Assembly (NCBI RefSeq): GCF_022436675.1
Contig: NZ_JAKUJZ010000009.1
Location: forward strand, 115,301 to 179,300
DNA length: 64,000 nt
DNA from: Rheinheimera hassiensis
Lineage (GTDB): Bacteria > Pseudomonadota > Gammaproteobacteria > Enterobacterales > Alteromonadaceae
Direction of reading: 5' to 3'
In this document: positions 9,375 to 18,853 of the stretch, one piece after another
How positions within the stretch are numbered: the stretch's first letter is position 1
How the letters are laid out: the number at the start of each line of letters is the position of its first letter
The notes under the pieces: model-generated
What the model saw: the letters and a program-made list of their open reading frames with translations, nothing else
Databases searched by the model: none
What the model was told of the DNA's origin: nothing
Position numbers and translations under genes: made by a program

Positions 9375-9950
9375 TTAGTTCTGGCGGGTCTCAAAAGCAC
9401 GCACTACGCGCGATACGCCATCAACATGGCGGGCAATATCTACTGCTTTGGCCGCTTCTTGTTCGGTAACCAAACCCATTAAAAACACTTCAGCGTTTTC
9501 TGTTACCACTTTAATATTCAGGCCGCTTACCTGCTCATCTGCCAGTAATTGCGTTTTTACTTTGGTTGAGATCCAGCTATCGCGGGTGCGGGTGGTCATG
9601 GCGGTGTTGTTACCCAGGCGGATCTGGTTTTGTACATCACGTACACCATCAATGTTACCAACCAGTGCCTGGGCTTTCTGGCGTATGGCTTCGCTGGACG
9701 TTTGGCCGGTAAGCAGCAGCACACCGTTATAACTGGTCACGTTGATATTACTGCCCTCAGCTGTGCTGGCATCATCAGATAACGCGCGCTTAGCTTTTAG
9801 TACCACATTTTTATCATCAATTTGCGCACCCAGAGTGCGTCTGTCATTGGCTGATGTTACCGCAGTGGCGCCGCCGGCAACCACAGCAGCGGCACAACCT
9901 TGCAATAACGCCAGCAGTGTACAGGCACAGACTAACTTTAGCGTATTCAT
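9375..9950 (-). CDS. dolP: BON-domain outer-membrane lipoprotein DolP (YraP)
   Basis: 191 residues. The N-terminus is a lipoprotein signal (LLALLQGC lipobox) followed by two BON domains (LLTGQTSSEAIRQKAQ ... VFLMGLVTEQEAAKAV). DolP supports outer-membrane integrity and localises to division sites in relatives. The start is set at the ATG at 9950, which has AAGGAG upstream and begins the signal peptide; a longer open frame upstream would run into diaA. The ATGA overlap with the diaA stop indicates translational coupling. It is the last gene of the lpoA-yraN-diaA-dolP operon. Confidence 0.9.
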   Translation of the reverse strand: MNTLKLVCACTLLALLQGCAAAVVAGGATAVTSANDRRTLGAQIDDKNVVLKAKRALSDDASTAEGSNINVTSYNGVLLLTGQTSSEAIRQKAQALVGNIDGVRDVQNQIRLGNNTAMTTRTRDSWISTKVKTQLLADEQVSGLNIKVVTENAEVFLMGLVTEQEAAKAVDIARHVDGVSRVVRAFETRQN

Positions 9951-10528
9951 AAATCTCCTTGTTGTGGGAACAACGTCATATCGATCAGTTCGCACAGACT
10001 GTGCAGTAAAAAGGTATAGCATTCAAAGATCCGGGCTGGCCGGTGTACCGGCACTTTCAGCTCAACATCTTGTTGATTCAGTAAACCAGACAGCTCGCCA
10101 CTGCTGTCTACCGTCAGGGCTATCACTTTCATGTCGTTGGTTAATGCTGCTTCGACGGCTTTTATTAAACTTGGTTCGGCGCCGGTAAGTGAAATAACCA
10201 GCAGTACATCGTTACTTTGCCCCAGCGCCTTGATTTGCCGGGCCAGATAATCCTGCTGATGGCAATGTTGCAGGCTGTGGTTATGCGGTAACAACGCCAG
10301 TGCCGGTAGTGTCGGGCGTTCGGTTTCAAACTGGTCCAGCAGCAGCTGGGCAAAATGGTTTGCCAGCGCACTGGTGGCACCTTCGCCGCAACAAATAATT
10401 TTGCCGCCGCTAATCAGGTTATTCACAATAACACAGGCGGCATTTTCCAGTGGGCCAGCCAGGCTTTCGCCAGTGGCTATCATGGTTTGAATATTTTCGC
10501 TAAACAGCTGGCGAATATGCTCTTGCAT
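9947..10528 (-). CDS. diaA: DnaA initiator-associating factor DiaA (SIS-domain protein)
   Basis: A 193-residue single SIS-domain protein related to GmhA phosphoheptose isomerases (ICCGEGATSALANHFAQLLL, DVLLVISLTGAEPS). Its position directly between yraN and dolP identifies it as DiaA, a homotetramer that binds DnaA and promotes ordered assembly at oriC. It starts 21 bases after yraN and overlaps dolP by 4 bases. Confidence 0.88.
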   Translation of the reverse strand: MQEHIRQLFSENIQTMIATGESLAGPLENAACVIVNNLISGGKIICCGEGATSALANHFAQLLLDQFETERPTLPALALLPHNHSLQHCHQQDYLARQIKALGQSNDVLLVISLTGAEPSLIKAVEAALTNDMKVIALTVDSSGELSGLLNQQDVELKVPVHRPARIFECYTFLLHSLCELIDMTLFPQQGDL

Positions 10529-10549
10529 CAGGGTATCCTGCTTGTTGTA

Positions 10550-10897
10550 CTACTGCGTAATCGCATTTTTTATCCATTGATACTGATATGGCGGCTGGCC
10601 TTCAATCGCCAGCACATCAAGCCTGCAGGCGGTATCGCTTAATTTGTGCTGTTGTAAATACCAGCGGCTGGCGCGCAGCAGCTTTTGCTGTTTGGCCGCA
10701 GTAACGGCTGCAATAGCACCGCCAAATGCAGTGCTGGCGCGGTATTTTACTTCAACAAATACCAGTGTGGTGCTGTCACGCATAACTAAATCTATTTCAC
10801 CGGCTTTACACTGATAATTTTGTTGTACCAGCTGTAATCCCTGGCGCTGCAGATACGCCATAGCAAGTTGCTCATACAGCTGGCCTAGCTTATTCAT
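10550..10897 (-). CDS. yraN: YraN/UPF0102 family nuclease-like protein
   Basis: 115 residues with the restriction-endonuclease-fold signature of the family (GEIDLVMRD ... LVFVEVKYR, about residues 33-53), giving the E-D-ExK set of putative catalytic residues. No activity is established for the family; a role in DNA processing is only inferred. It lies 7 bases downstream of lpoA and is co-transcribed with it. Confidence 0.88.
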   Translation of the reverse strand: MNKLGQLYEQLAMAYLQRQGLQLVQQNYQCKAGEIDLVMRDSTTLVFVEVKYRASTAFGGAIAAVTAAKQQKLLRASRWYLQQHKLSDTACRLDVLAIEGQPPYQYQWIKNAITQ

Positions 10898-10904
10898 CTG
10901 TTAA

Positions 10905-12752
10905 TCATGGCTCCTGCACCGCCGATAACCGGCTATTACGGTAACTGGCCCAGCTTAACTGGCGCACTATGCTGCCATCCGGGTTAAGCCGCAGCTGGCC
11001 GGTCAGGCCAGGAAACACCGCAGACGGTAATTGCTGCTGCTGGCGCAGGCTGCCCACCAGTTTGAAGGCATCATACCCCATGGCGAACAAGCGCTGCAGA
11101 GTTTCATCCTGTTCTTTAAACAATTGCTGGTATTGTGCCCGCAACTCGACTGAACTTTGCTCGCCCAGCATCCAGGGCATTTCGGTAAAAGTAAGGCCGT
11201 TTAAATCACGTAAATCTGTGCTGCTAAGGCTGGTACTGTGGCTGCGCGAACTGGCATAAATAGGCAGCCGTGGTGCTGTCGGGCTGACAGACACATCGAC
11301 AAAGGGTTTAAATAACTGGGTTTGCACCGGATCGGCAATCAGGTAGATGGCATCAATATCTAACCGGCTGTGTGGTTCGGTTTCCAGTTTTTGCGGCACC
11401 AGGCTATTAATTTGTTTTAAGCGCTCACGGCTGCGGTCGGTTTCCAGCAAACTGGCAATCAGCCCTTCCAGATCTTCTTTGCTGTTAAACTGATAGCTTT
11501 CTGCCGGCGGGTGGCCCAGTTGCTGCCACTGGCGGCTAAAGTGCTGCTGCATCCGTACCGCGATGTTGTTCGCTGCACTGATCACTACCGGGCGGCGGTA
11601 ACTTTTTTGTTGAAACAGTTCGGCCACCTGCGTAGCTTCGTCTTCCATACTAAGGGCGAAATAAAATTTATCTTTAGCATCAGTTTTATTGCTGTCGTGG
11701 GTATTCAAAAACAGCGTTGGCCAGGGCCAGTCGGCTTCGTTGCTAATGGTGTCGACCTGATCTTTTAATAAAGGCCCGATGACAAATTCTGCCTGCAAGG
11801 CGCTGATCTGCTCACGCAGTGCTGCGGCGGGTTGTTGGCTGTCGATAAAAACTAACTCGGCATTGTTAGCACCGGCTGCGGCCAGAATACCGTACTGAAT
11901 AGCCTGTGCATGCTGGCGGAATTGGCCTTGAAGCGGCAACAACACAGCAATTTTTGCTGGCTGAAACGGTTGTAAGCTAAACAGCTGCTGCACGGCTTCG
12001 GGTAGCTGCTGCAATGGCGGCATATTGCTGTAGCGGCGCTGCCAGTCAGTAAAGGCTTGCTGCAAGGCTTCAGGCTCACCAATATGACGCCGGCTTAGCT
12101 GCGCCAGATTAAGCCAGGCCAGTGTATTTTGCCGGGCATTTACCCGCAGGCTTTCCAGTTGGCTGTCGCTAAGGGCGCTCAGATTCCGCCAGAGTAAGTC
12201 ATTGTACTGTGGGTAGTCGGCGCTGATATCGGCGTATTGTTCCAGTTGCAACAAGCTGCGGCTGGCGGCCAGATAACGGCGTTGTTCACTGTGGTAGCTT
12301 GCGCTGAGCCAGAGAAATTGGGCCTGATCGGCACGGGCAACATCTTTTATGTCGGTTTTTTCCAGTAAGTTGCTCAGGTTTGCCTGCTGGCCGGTAGCAA
12401 TATATGCCTGCAGCAATGGCAGCAGGTTTTGCTGGCGGATCAGTGGAAACGGGCTTTGCTTCAGGTTTTCACAAATGGCCAGAGCCAACAGGTAATCCTG
12501 CTCAACCAATGCCTGGCGCGCCGCTTTAAGCAAATGATAATGTTGCGGCTCGGCCTGATAATTCGCCGCCAGTTGGTATAGCTGACGGGCAGCAACACCG
12601 GTTTTGACCTCGCCCTCGGCCACAGCTTCACTGCGTAGCGGGGTATCGGTCTGGCGCTGTTGCGGGCTTTGCGCGCAGCTGCTTAGCACGCCTGCGGCGC
12701 AGAGAAATAACAAAGGCTTTAATTTGCTGGAAGTCACAATGCACAGTACCAT
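10905..12752 (-). CDS. lpoA: Penicillin-binding protein activator LpoA
   Basis: A 615-residue outer-membrane lipoprotein (lipobox LFLCAAGVLSSC near residue 26) with an N-terminal TPR-like helical region and a C-terminal periplasmic-binding-protein-like domain (KIAVLLPLQGQFRQHAQAI, FVIGPLLKDQV). LpoA reaches through the peptidoglycan to activate the class A synthase PBP1a. It is the first gene of the leftward operon with yraN, diaA and dolP, and is divergent from rsmI. The exact start is uncertain, as no ribosome site is clear at the ATG at 12752. Confidence 0.9.
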   Translation of the reverse strand: MVLCIVTSSKLKPLLFLCAAGVLSSCAQSPQQRQTDTPLRSEAVAEGEVKTGVAARQLYQLAANYQAEPQHYHLLKAARQALVEQDYLLALAICENLKQSPFPLIRQQNLLPLLQAYIATGQQANLSNLLEKTDIKDVARADQAQFLWLSASYHSEQRRYLAASRSLLQLEQYADISADYPQYNDLLWRNLSALSDSQLESLRVNARQNTLAWLNLAQLSRRHIGEPEALQQAFTDWQRRYSNMPPLQQLPEAVQQLFSLQPFQPAKIAVLLPLQGQFRQHAQAIQYGILAAAGANNAELVFIDSQQPAAALREQISALQAEFVIGPLLKDQVDTISNEADWPWPTLFLNTHDSNKTDAKDKFYFALSMEDEATQVAELFQQKSYRRPVVISAANNIAVRMQQHFSRQWQQLGHPPAESYQFNSKEDLEGLIASLLETDRSRERLKQINSLVPQKLETEPHSRLDIDAIYLIADPVQTQLFKPFVDVSVSPTAPRLPIYASSRSHSTSLSSTDLRDLNGLTFTEMPWMLGEQSSVELRAQYQQLFKEQDETLQRLFAMGYDAFKLVGSLRQQQQLPSAVFPGLTGQLRLNPDGSIVRQLSWASYRNSRLSAVQEP

Positions 12753-12823
12753 AGCGAAACAATGGTCTTATCTTACTGAGACTACCGGTTAAGCTCAATT
12801 AAATAGCGTACATTAATCATCAA

Positions 12824-13675
12824 ATGGCAAAAGATAACGGTTTTTTATATGTAGTGGCGACGCCAATAGGCAATCTGGACGACATCAGCCAGCGTGCTAT
12901 TGATACCTTAAAGCAGGCCGACTGGATAGCAGCAGAAGACACGCGCCATACCGGGCGCTTATTATCGCATCTTGGTATCAGTGCCAAAACCATAGCACTG
13001 CATGATCACAACGAAAAGCAGCGTGCCGCCAGTATTATCCAGAAATGCCTGGCCGGTGAGCATGTGGCATTGGTATCAGATGCCGGAACGCCACTGATCA
13101 GCGACCCCGGTTACAGTTTAGTGCGCCAGTGCCGTGAAGCCGGTGTGCGGGTAATTCCCATTCCCGGCCCTTGTGCGCTGATCACCGCCTTGTGCGCCGC
13201 TGGCTTACCAACGGATAAATTCCATTTTATCGGCTTTTTATTGCCCAAAAGCCAGCAGCGGCAAAACCAGCTGGCAGACATTCCGGCCGGTGTCGGCACT
13301 ATTATTTGCTACGACACCGCCAGACGGATTAAAGACACGTTACAGGATGTGGTTGCTGTGTTTGGCCCTGAGCGCGAGCTGGTACTGGCCAAAGAGCTGA
13401 CTAAAACCTTTGAGCATCTGGAATATGGCACCGCAGCGCAAATTACCGCCTGGCTCGAAGCGGATCCGCAGCGCTGCCAGGGTGAAATGGTATTAATGAT
13501 AGCGCCAACACCCAAAGCCGAAAGTGAAGTAAGCGAGGCTGAACTTGGCACACTTAAACTGTTGTTAATCGAGTTGCCGCTGAAAAAAGCTGCGGCGTTA
13601 ACGGCACAAATTCATGGTGGCAAGAAAAACGCTTTATATAAAGTGGCATTGCAATTGTCTGGTGAAACCGAATAA
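12824..13675 (+). CDS. rsmI: 16S rRNA 2'-O-ribose C1402 methyltransferase RsmI
   Basis: 283 residues of the tetrapyrrole-methylase fold. LYVVATPIGNLDDISQRA at the N-terminus, AAEDTRHTGRLLSHLGI, and LVSDAGTPLISDPGY are all hallmark segments of RsmI, which methylates C1402 of 16S rRNA with SAM in the ribosomal P site. It is divergent from lpoA across 71 bases, as in many gammaproteobacteria. The rnpB promoter overlaps the region just past its stop codon. Confidence 0.96.
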   Translation: MAKDNGFLYVVATPIGNLDDISQRAIDTLKQADWIAAEDTRHTGRLLSHLGISAKTIALHDHNEKQRAASIIQKCLAGEHVALVSDAGTPLISDPGYSLVRQCREAGVRVIPIPGPCALITALCAAGLPTDKFHFIGFLLPKSQQRQNQLADIPAGVGTIICYDTARRIKDTLQDVVAVFGPERELVLAKELTKTFEHLEYGTAAQITAWLEADPQRCQGEMVLMIAPTPKAESEVSEAELGTLKLLLIELPLKKAAALTAQIHGGKKNALYKVALQLSGETE

Positions 13676-13681
13676 AACCGG

Positions 13682-13687
13682 TATAAT
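13682..13687 (+). promoter_or_regulatory. -10 element of the rnpB promoter
   Basis: A perfect TATAAT ends 8 bases before the predicted RNase P RNA 5' end and begins 6 bases after the rsmI stop. The -35 region is poor: TTGTCT at 13655 is 21 bases away, so the promoter may depend on the -10 and discriminator. Confidence 0.7.
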
Positions 13688-13695
13688 CGCCGCCG

Positions 13696-14064
<369 letters not shown>

Positions 14065-14073
14065 AAACACCAT

Positions 14074-14106
14074 AAAACCGCAGCTGTAACAGGCTGCGGT
14101 TTTTTT
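14074..14106 (+). terminator. Intrinsic terminator of rnpB
   Basis: AAAACCGCAGC (14074-14084) pairs with GCTGCGGTTTT (14093-14103) around an 8-base loop and continues into a run of T, a classic rho-independent terminator. Confidence 0.9.
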
Positions 14107-14120
14107 ATATCGTACAGGCA

Positions 14121-14145
14121 GAAAAAAGCCCGCATAAAGCGGGCT
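14121..14145 (-). terminator. Intrinsic terminator of the TonB receptor gene
   Basis: AGCCCGC / GCGGGCT with an ATAAA loop; on the minus strand the stem is followed by six T. It sits 25 bases past the receptor's stop codon. Confidence 0.85.
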
Positions 14146-14169
14146 GAAAAATCACCAGGAACGGTGGGT

Positions 14170-17100
14170 TTAGAAATCGAAACCTACGGACAATTGCAGG
14201 CTACGCGGGTTGTAGAAACTACGGGCTTCGCCAAAAGTGGTATTGGTTACCACAGGGTCAAAGTTATAGCCGGTTTGACGGTCAAATACGTTAAACAGAT
14301 CAGCCCTGAAGCGCAGCACATATTTATCGGCCAGGGTAAAGTTTTGCGTATAGCTTAAATCAAGTTGCCAATGGCTTGGGCCACGGCGGCTGCCTGCTGG
14401 CTCACCGTAACGGCTGCTACTGGAGGTAGATCCATAGTAACTGCCATCCCAAGCTTCCCAGGCTGCGCCAGACTGGTAAATAAAGTAGGCGCCAACGTTG
14501 GCTTCCCAGTCAGTGGTGTAATAACCAAACACTTTAAATAAATGCGGTTTGTCTGCTGCCAGGGTGCCGTAGCGGTTATCCCACGAATAACGGCCAAAGC
14601 CATCGCCATAAAATGAAGAGCCTAAGAAGGTATTGGCATCATTGCTGGTGGTGGTATTGTCCTGATCGAAGTTACCGTAGAAGTGGCTCCAGACATAAGA
14701 GGCATTCAGGTAAGTGCGGTCACCAAAGTATTCAGCTTCCAGGCTGACTTCCCAGTATTTAGTCTGGCCGTCATCTACTTCAGCGATGACATAAGTGGTA
14801 GGTGATGCGTTGCCGATACCATCCATGCGCTCAGCCAGATCTGGAATAAACAGACCTTTCTCGGCGATATGCGCCGGTACGCCAGGTGCCTGGCTGCTTG
14901 CAGGATAGGCGGCTATACGTCCATTGTTAGGCATATCTTCCCAGAAGTGCGAGCCGTAACGGTAGCGGGTATGGCCTCGCAACTGCAGTCTGTCAGTAAT
15001 GGCTTTGGTAGTACCCAGGGTAATTTCGTCAATCCGATGCGGTTTCATATTGTCGGCAAATAACTTGCCGGATGAACCACTGGCTACGCCAGACGCCAGG
15101 AAGTTGCCATCAGCATCAAAGTAACTTCTTAGTGACGCCTGAGTATTACGATCCCATGATGCAGCGCGGGCTAAAGAGCTGGCTTCGGGGTTATAGCTGG
15201 CATAGTTGGCGAAAACCGTGTCATCGCCATCATAACGCCAGGTAACGCCCAGCCTAGGCTGAATCATATCTTTCCAGTCAAAAGAGTACATTTTGTACTT
15301 TTCGCCGCGTGCCAGTTCAAAGCCCGAGCCATTGGCAGAGTTCGGGCTTAAACCCTGGCCATACAAAGTATCTTTACTGATCAGCACACCAATGTTGTAG
15401 ATAAAATCGCCATGTTCAATGGTGTCGTTAATCTCAAGGTTCAGTGACTTAATAGATGAGAATATCGGCGATACCGTTTGGCCTTGCTCATTTAAAAAGC
15501 TCATTTGCTCAGTGCTGGCAACGTAATACACATCGCCACTGTTTATGCCGGTAACGGTACTGTCTAATGCTAAGTCAGCTTTGCCGCCATTATAGGTAAT
15601 AACCCCCCAGCCGTTTGACAGCCGGCTTAGCTCTTCTTCACTTTCGTTGTATTTCAGGCCGATGTGGATACTGTGAACCAGTTCATTGCCAATAATTTCA
15701 TGGTCCAGTGCCAGCTCTATACTGTCACGGAAAAAGTTCTGGTTGTTAAATTGCGAATAGGCACCAACACCACCACCACCTTTCCTGACACCATCTTCAA
15801 CGTAACCGTAGCGGTCAATTAATACCTGTGCGCCGGGGTTAAACACGGCTGCCTGCGCGTTATCGGCTGCTAACAGTGAAGGTACGCTGATGTAACCCAT
15901 TTGCTCCAGGTTATCGATATCCAGTGAGCCTCCTGTTTCAGGTACCAGGCCCAGAATAACATCGGGCCGGCCACCGGTTTTCAGTTCAAACTTACTGGCC
16001 TGAAAGCTAAGTGTGGTGTAATCGCCTAATATATAGGTGCCATCAAAGGTAAATATTTTCTGAGCTGCGGTGCCACCTTGCGATACCGAATCGGCTTCAA
16101 ACTGGCCAATACTGTCACCAACTTCTTCTTTGTCAGAGTCGCGATAGCTGGCGTTTAACAGCAAGTCATCAGTAGCAGCCCAGGTTAACTTACCGAAGTA
16201 TTCATCACGTTCGCTTTTATATGGTTTTACAGCTCCATAAGCAGTAGTTCTGCTGCTGCCTTCTTCCTCTGGCCGGTAATACGAGCCATAAAAAAACAGC
16301 CGGTCTTCAATTAACGGCCCGCTAAGGCTGGTGGTCAGCCAGGTTTTATCTCTGTCTTCAATAACGCCATCTTCCGGTGTCGCAGAGAAACTCTTATTCT
16401 GAATTTTATAGTCGATGTTACCTTTGAACTCATTGGTACCCGATTTAGATTTACTGTTGATTGAGAAGCCACCAGAGCGGTTAAAACCGATGGCTTTGGC
16501 ACCACCACGCTCAATTGATACCATTTCAATATCGTGGGTAGAAGGCTCAGACGCCAGGTTACCAAATAGCGGCATAGACACATCTACACCATCAAAACCA
16601 TACTTGTTATGTGCACCTGAGCCGCCCGCTGCAGGGCCAAGAGTCTCAGCTTCAGAATACTGTACGCCCGGCACGATTTTCAGCATATCGCGGTAATCCT
16701 GACCAATAGGCAACGAGCTAACTACTTCAGCACCCAGCGAGGTTCCCAGCGCTGCATTAGTAGATTGCGCCATCAGCGGCGAGCCTACAATCTGGATAGT
16801 TTCAATATCAGATGTTTGTGGTTGTAAATCCACGTTCACGTTGGACGTTTGGTCCAGCAGTACCTCTACTTCCATGGTTCTGACAGAGCCGTCGGCTGCG
16901 GTAATGGTTAGTGTGTAGCGACCGGGGATCAGCAGCGGTAAGTTAAAGCTGCCGTCTTCACGGGTTTGTACAGTACGCGGGCGGGGCAGTACCGGGCTGG
17001 ATGCCACAACGGTAACGCCTTCAACTGAAGTGCCTGTTTGCTCGGTCGTTACTTTACCTCTGATACCGCCTGCTTGCTGAGCTAAGGCCGGAGCACAAGC

Positions 17101-17208
17101 TAACATGCCAGCAAGTACAAGCGCCGATACTGTTTTCGGTGAGCTAAAAGCGCGCTGCGTTGCGCAGGCTAAGCGGCTTTTAGCCAGGGTATGCTGTGTT
17201 GACTTCAT
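14170..17208 (-). CDS. Large Oar-like TonB-dependent outer-membrane receptor
   Basis: About 1012 residues. After a signal peptide (to ~43, ALA/QQ) comes a carboxypeptidase-regulatory-like beta domain (~48-130: GIRGKVTTEQTGTSVEGV, GRYTLTI), a TonB-box-like ETIQIVGS segment (~137-144), the plug (NKYGFDGVDVSMP; ~150-240) and a long beta barrel ending in the outer-membrane signature LSVGFDF with a terminal phenylalanine. The start is placed at the ATG at 17208, 6 bases after GGAGAG; a GTG one codon earlier is also open. It is a high-affinity importer driven by TonB; the ligand is not readable. It is divergent from an NlpC/P60 hydrolase and shares that promoter region, which suggests peptides or peptidoglycan fragments. 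Confidence 0.92.
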   Translation of the reverse strand: MKSTQHTLAKSRLACATQRAFSSPKTVSALVLAGMLACAPALAQQAGGIRGKVTTEQTGTSVEGVTVVASSPVLPRPRTVQTREDGSFNLPLLIPGRYTLTITAADGSVRTMEVEVLLDQTSNVNVDLQPQTSDIETIQIVGSPLMAQSTNAALGTSLGAEVVSSLPIGQDYRDMLKIVPGVQYSEAETLGPAAGGSGAHNKYGFDGVDVSMPLFGNLASEPSTHDIEMVSIERGGAKAIGFNRSGGFSINSKSKSGTNEFKGNIDYKIQNKSFSATPEDGVIEDRDKTWLTTSLSGPLIEDRLFFYGSYYRPEEEGSSRTTAYGAVKPYKSERDEYFGKLTWAATDDLLLNASYRDSDKEEVGDSIGQFEADSVSQGGTAAQKIFTFDGTYILGDYTTLSFQASKFELKTGGRPDVILGLVPETGGSLDIDNLEQMGYISVPSLLAADNAQAAVFNPGAQVLIDRYGYVEDGVRKGGGGVGAYSQFNNQNFFRDSIELALDHEIIGNELVHSIHIGLKYNESEEELSRLSNGWGVITYNGGKADLALDSTVTGINSGDVYYVASTEQMSFLNEQGQTVSPIFSSIKSLNLEINDTIEHGDFIYNIGVLISKDTLYGQGLSPNSANGSGFELARGEKYKMYSFDWKDMIQPRLGVTWRYDGDDTVFANYASYNPEASSLARAASWDRNTQASLRSYFDADGNFLASGVASGSSGKLFADNMKPHRIDEITLGTTKAITDRLQLRGHTRYRYGSHFWEDMPNNGRIAAYPASSQAPGVPAHIAEKGLFIPDLAERMDGIGNASPTTYVIAEVDDGQTKYWEVSLEAEYFGDRTYLNASYVWSHFYGNFDQDNTTTSNDANTFLGSSFYGDGFGRYSWDNRYGTLAADKPHLFKVFGYYTTDWEANVGAYFIYQSGAAWEAWDGSYYGSTSSSSRYGEPAGSRRGPSHWQLDLSYTQNFTLADKYVLRFRADLFNVFDRQTGYNFDPVVTNTTFGEARSFYNPRSLQLSVGFDF

Positions 17209-17382
17209 CACTTTCTCTCCTGGATTTACAGTTGTGTCTTATTTTTTATCGCTATCCGTTTTTCGGGTTCTGATCGCCCGCTTCTGATGTTTGTTGGCAG
17301 ATGTTTATTTTCTGCTCAAAATTAACATAGCAATATTTTATTTCTTTTGAAAATAATTTATGCTGATTTTTAAAAATAATTG

Positions 17383-17395
17383 GAATATTTCATTC
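17383..17395. promoter_or_regulatory. GAAT-N5-ATTC palindrome, candidate MurR/RpiR operator
   Basis: GAATATTTCATTC, extended by one G/C pair on each side (17382-17396), lies in the 257-base A+T-rich gap between the divergent TonB receptor and NlpC/P60 genes. The same GAAT-N5-ATTC form occurs upstream of the neighbouring MurR-type regulator gene. A degenerate copy (AAAT-N5-ATGC) is centred 32 bases to the left. Assignment to the regulator is inference. Confidence 0.45.
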
Positions 17396-17465
17396 CTTGG
17401 CAGTATGGTTATGCCAATTGATGAGTGAAAAAAGTATGAAAAACAACGTATTTGAAGGAGTCTGA

Positions 17466-18842
17466 ATGAGAAAGCTGTTATTGCTGCTGTGTTGCTGGTG
17501 CAGTGCAACTGTTGCAGCCTTTGCTGAACAACAGTTTAGTACTGATGTGCCATTGCTGCGGCAGGAACAGCTGAACAGCACTTTTTGGCAGACGAAACTC
17601 ACCGGTGCCGACAAACTGTTGTTAAGTACTGAGCAAATAGCCGGGCGTAACCAGCAAACGTTTAACCAGCAGAGCGAAATGCAGCTGTTGCAAAACCTGC
17701 CCGCGCATTACAGTAAAAATGAGCTGACGGCTATGTTACAGGCTGCCAGTAGCGCACCTGAAGCGCCACGCTTTTATGCAGATGGCAGTGAGGTAACGCC
17801 AGAGCAGTGGCAAGGCTACACAGCTTTGCTGGCGCAAAAGCAGATTAAACCACAAACTGCAGTGCAGTTTGGTTTGGTGGTTAAACGCACCGCGCTGCGG
17901 GCTTTTCCTACTGATGACCGGATTTTTAACGCGCAGTTAAATACCGACCTTGATCGCTTTGCTGAAACCGCATTGTTTGTGGCCGATGCCGTGGCGGTGT
18001 TGCATCAGAGCCGCGATAAAACATGGCTACTGGTACGCAGTTTTAATTATACCGGCTGGGTTAAAGCCGCTGATATTGCTATTGGCAGCAAAGAGCAGGT
18101 ATTTGCCTACACCGCTAAGGCACCTTTTCTGGTAACGACCGGGGCTAAGGTGCGCACTGCATATAACCCTGATGTAGACGCTATTTCTGAATTGCAGCTG
18201 GATATGGGCATCCGTTTGCCACAACTTAGCGCCGCTGAAACCGGCTTTAAAGTGCATGGACAGAACCCGGCGGCGAGCTATATCGTGCAGTTACCGCTGC
18301 GCCGGGCAGATGGCGGCCTGGCCTTTACGGCTGCGCTTATTCCACGCTCCGAGGATGTACATCAGGGGTATTTGCCGTTTACAGCCAATAATATTGTGGC
18401 ACAGGCGTTTAAATTTTTAGGTGAGCGCTACGGCTGGGGCCATGATTACAATGGCAGGGACTGCACCGGCTTTATTTCAGAAATTTTTCGCAGCTTTGGC
18501 TTTTTGATGCCACGTAATTCCGGCCAGCAGGGCAGCGGAACTTATGGCAGCAATATCCGGTTTGACAGCCAAAGCAGTAAAGAGGACAAGCTAACTGCAA
18601 TAAAGCAGGCACAGGTTGGCGATTTATTCTATTTCCCCGGCCATGTATCACTGTATCTGGGCATGCAGGATGAGCAGCCTTTTATGATCCACGATGTAAA
18701 CACACTGGTGTATCCGACAACCAATGATGGGCTTTATGTCGGTACCCTGAACGGTGTAGTGGTTACGCCCTTATTGCCATTAAATGCCAATCCGGAGCAA
18801 TCTTATCTGGATGCGCTCTATGCTATTAAATCACTGCGTTAA
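17466..18842 (+). CDS. Secreted SH3 / NlpC-P60 peptidoglycan endopeptidase
   Basis: 458 residues with a signal peptide (1-20, AFA/EQ), an N-terminal helical region, SH3-like segments around 135-290 (FGLVVKRTALRAFPTDDR, WLLVRSFNYTGWVKAADI) and a C-terminal NlpC/P60 domain (~305-440). The catalytic cysteine is C333 (RDCTGFISEIF) and the histidine H393 (PGHVSLYLG), with H409 (MIHDV) a candidate third residue. Such enzymes cleave D-Glu to DAP bonds in peptidoglycan stems, releasing L-Ala-D-Glu. The epimerase for that dipeptide is the next gene, 11 bases downstream, which supports this role. GAAGGAG precedes the ATG. Probably periplasmic or exported. Confidence 0.9.
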   Translation: MRKLLLLLCCWCSATVAAFAEQQFSTDVPLLRQEQLNSTFWQTKLTGADKLLLSTEQIAGRNQQTFNQQSEMQLLQNLPAHYSKNELTAMLQAASSAPEAPRFYADGSEVTPEQWQGYTALLAQKQIKPQTAVQFGLVVKRTALRAFPTDDRIFNAQLNTDLDRFAETALFVADAVAVLHQSRDKTWLLVRSFNYTGWVKAADIAIGSKEQVFAYTAKAPFLVTTGAKVRTAYNPDVDAISELQLDMGIRLPQLSAAETGFKVHGQNPAASYIVQLPLRRADGGLAFTAALIPRSEDVHQGYLPFTANNIVAQAFKFLGERYGWGHDYNGRDCTGFISEIFRSFGFLMPRNSGQQGSGTYGSNIRFDSQSSKEDKLTAIKQAQVGDLFYFPGHVSLYLGMQDEQPFMIHDVNTLVYPTTNDGLYVGTLNGVVVTPLLPLNANPEQSYLDALYAIKSLR

Positions 18843-18853
18843 CAGAGGCAACT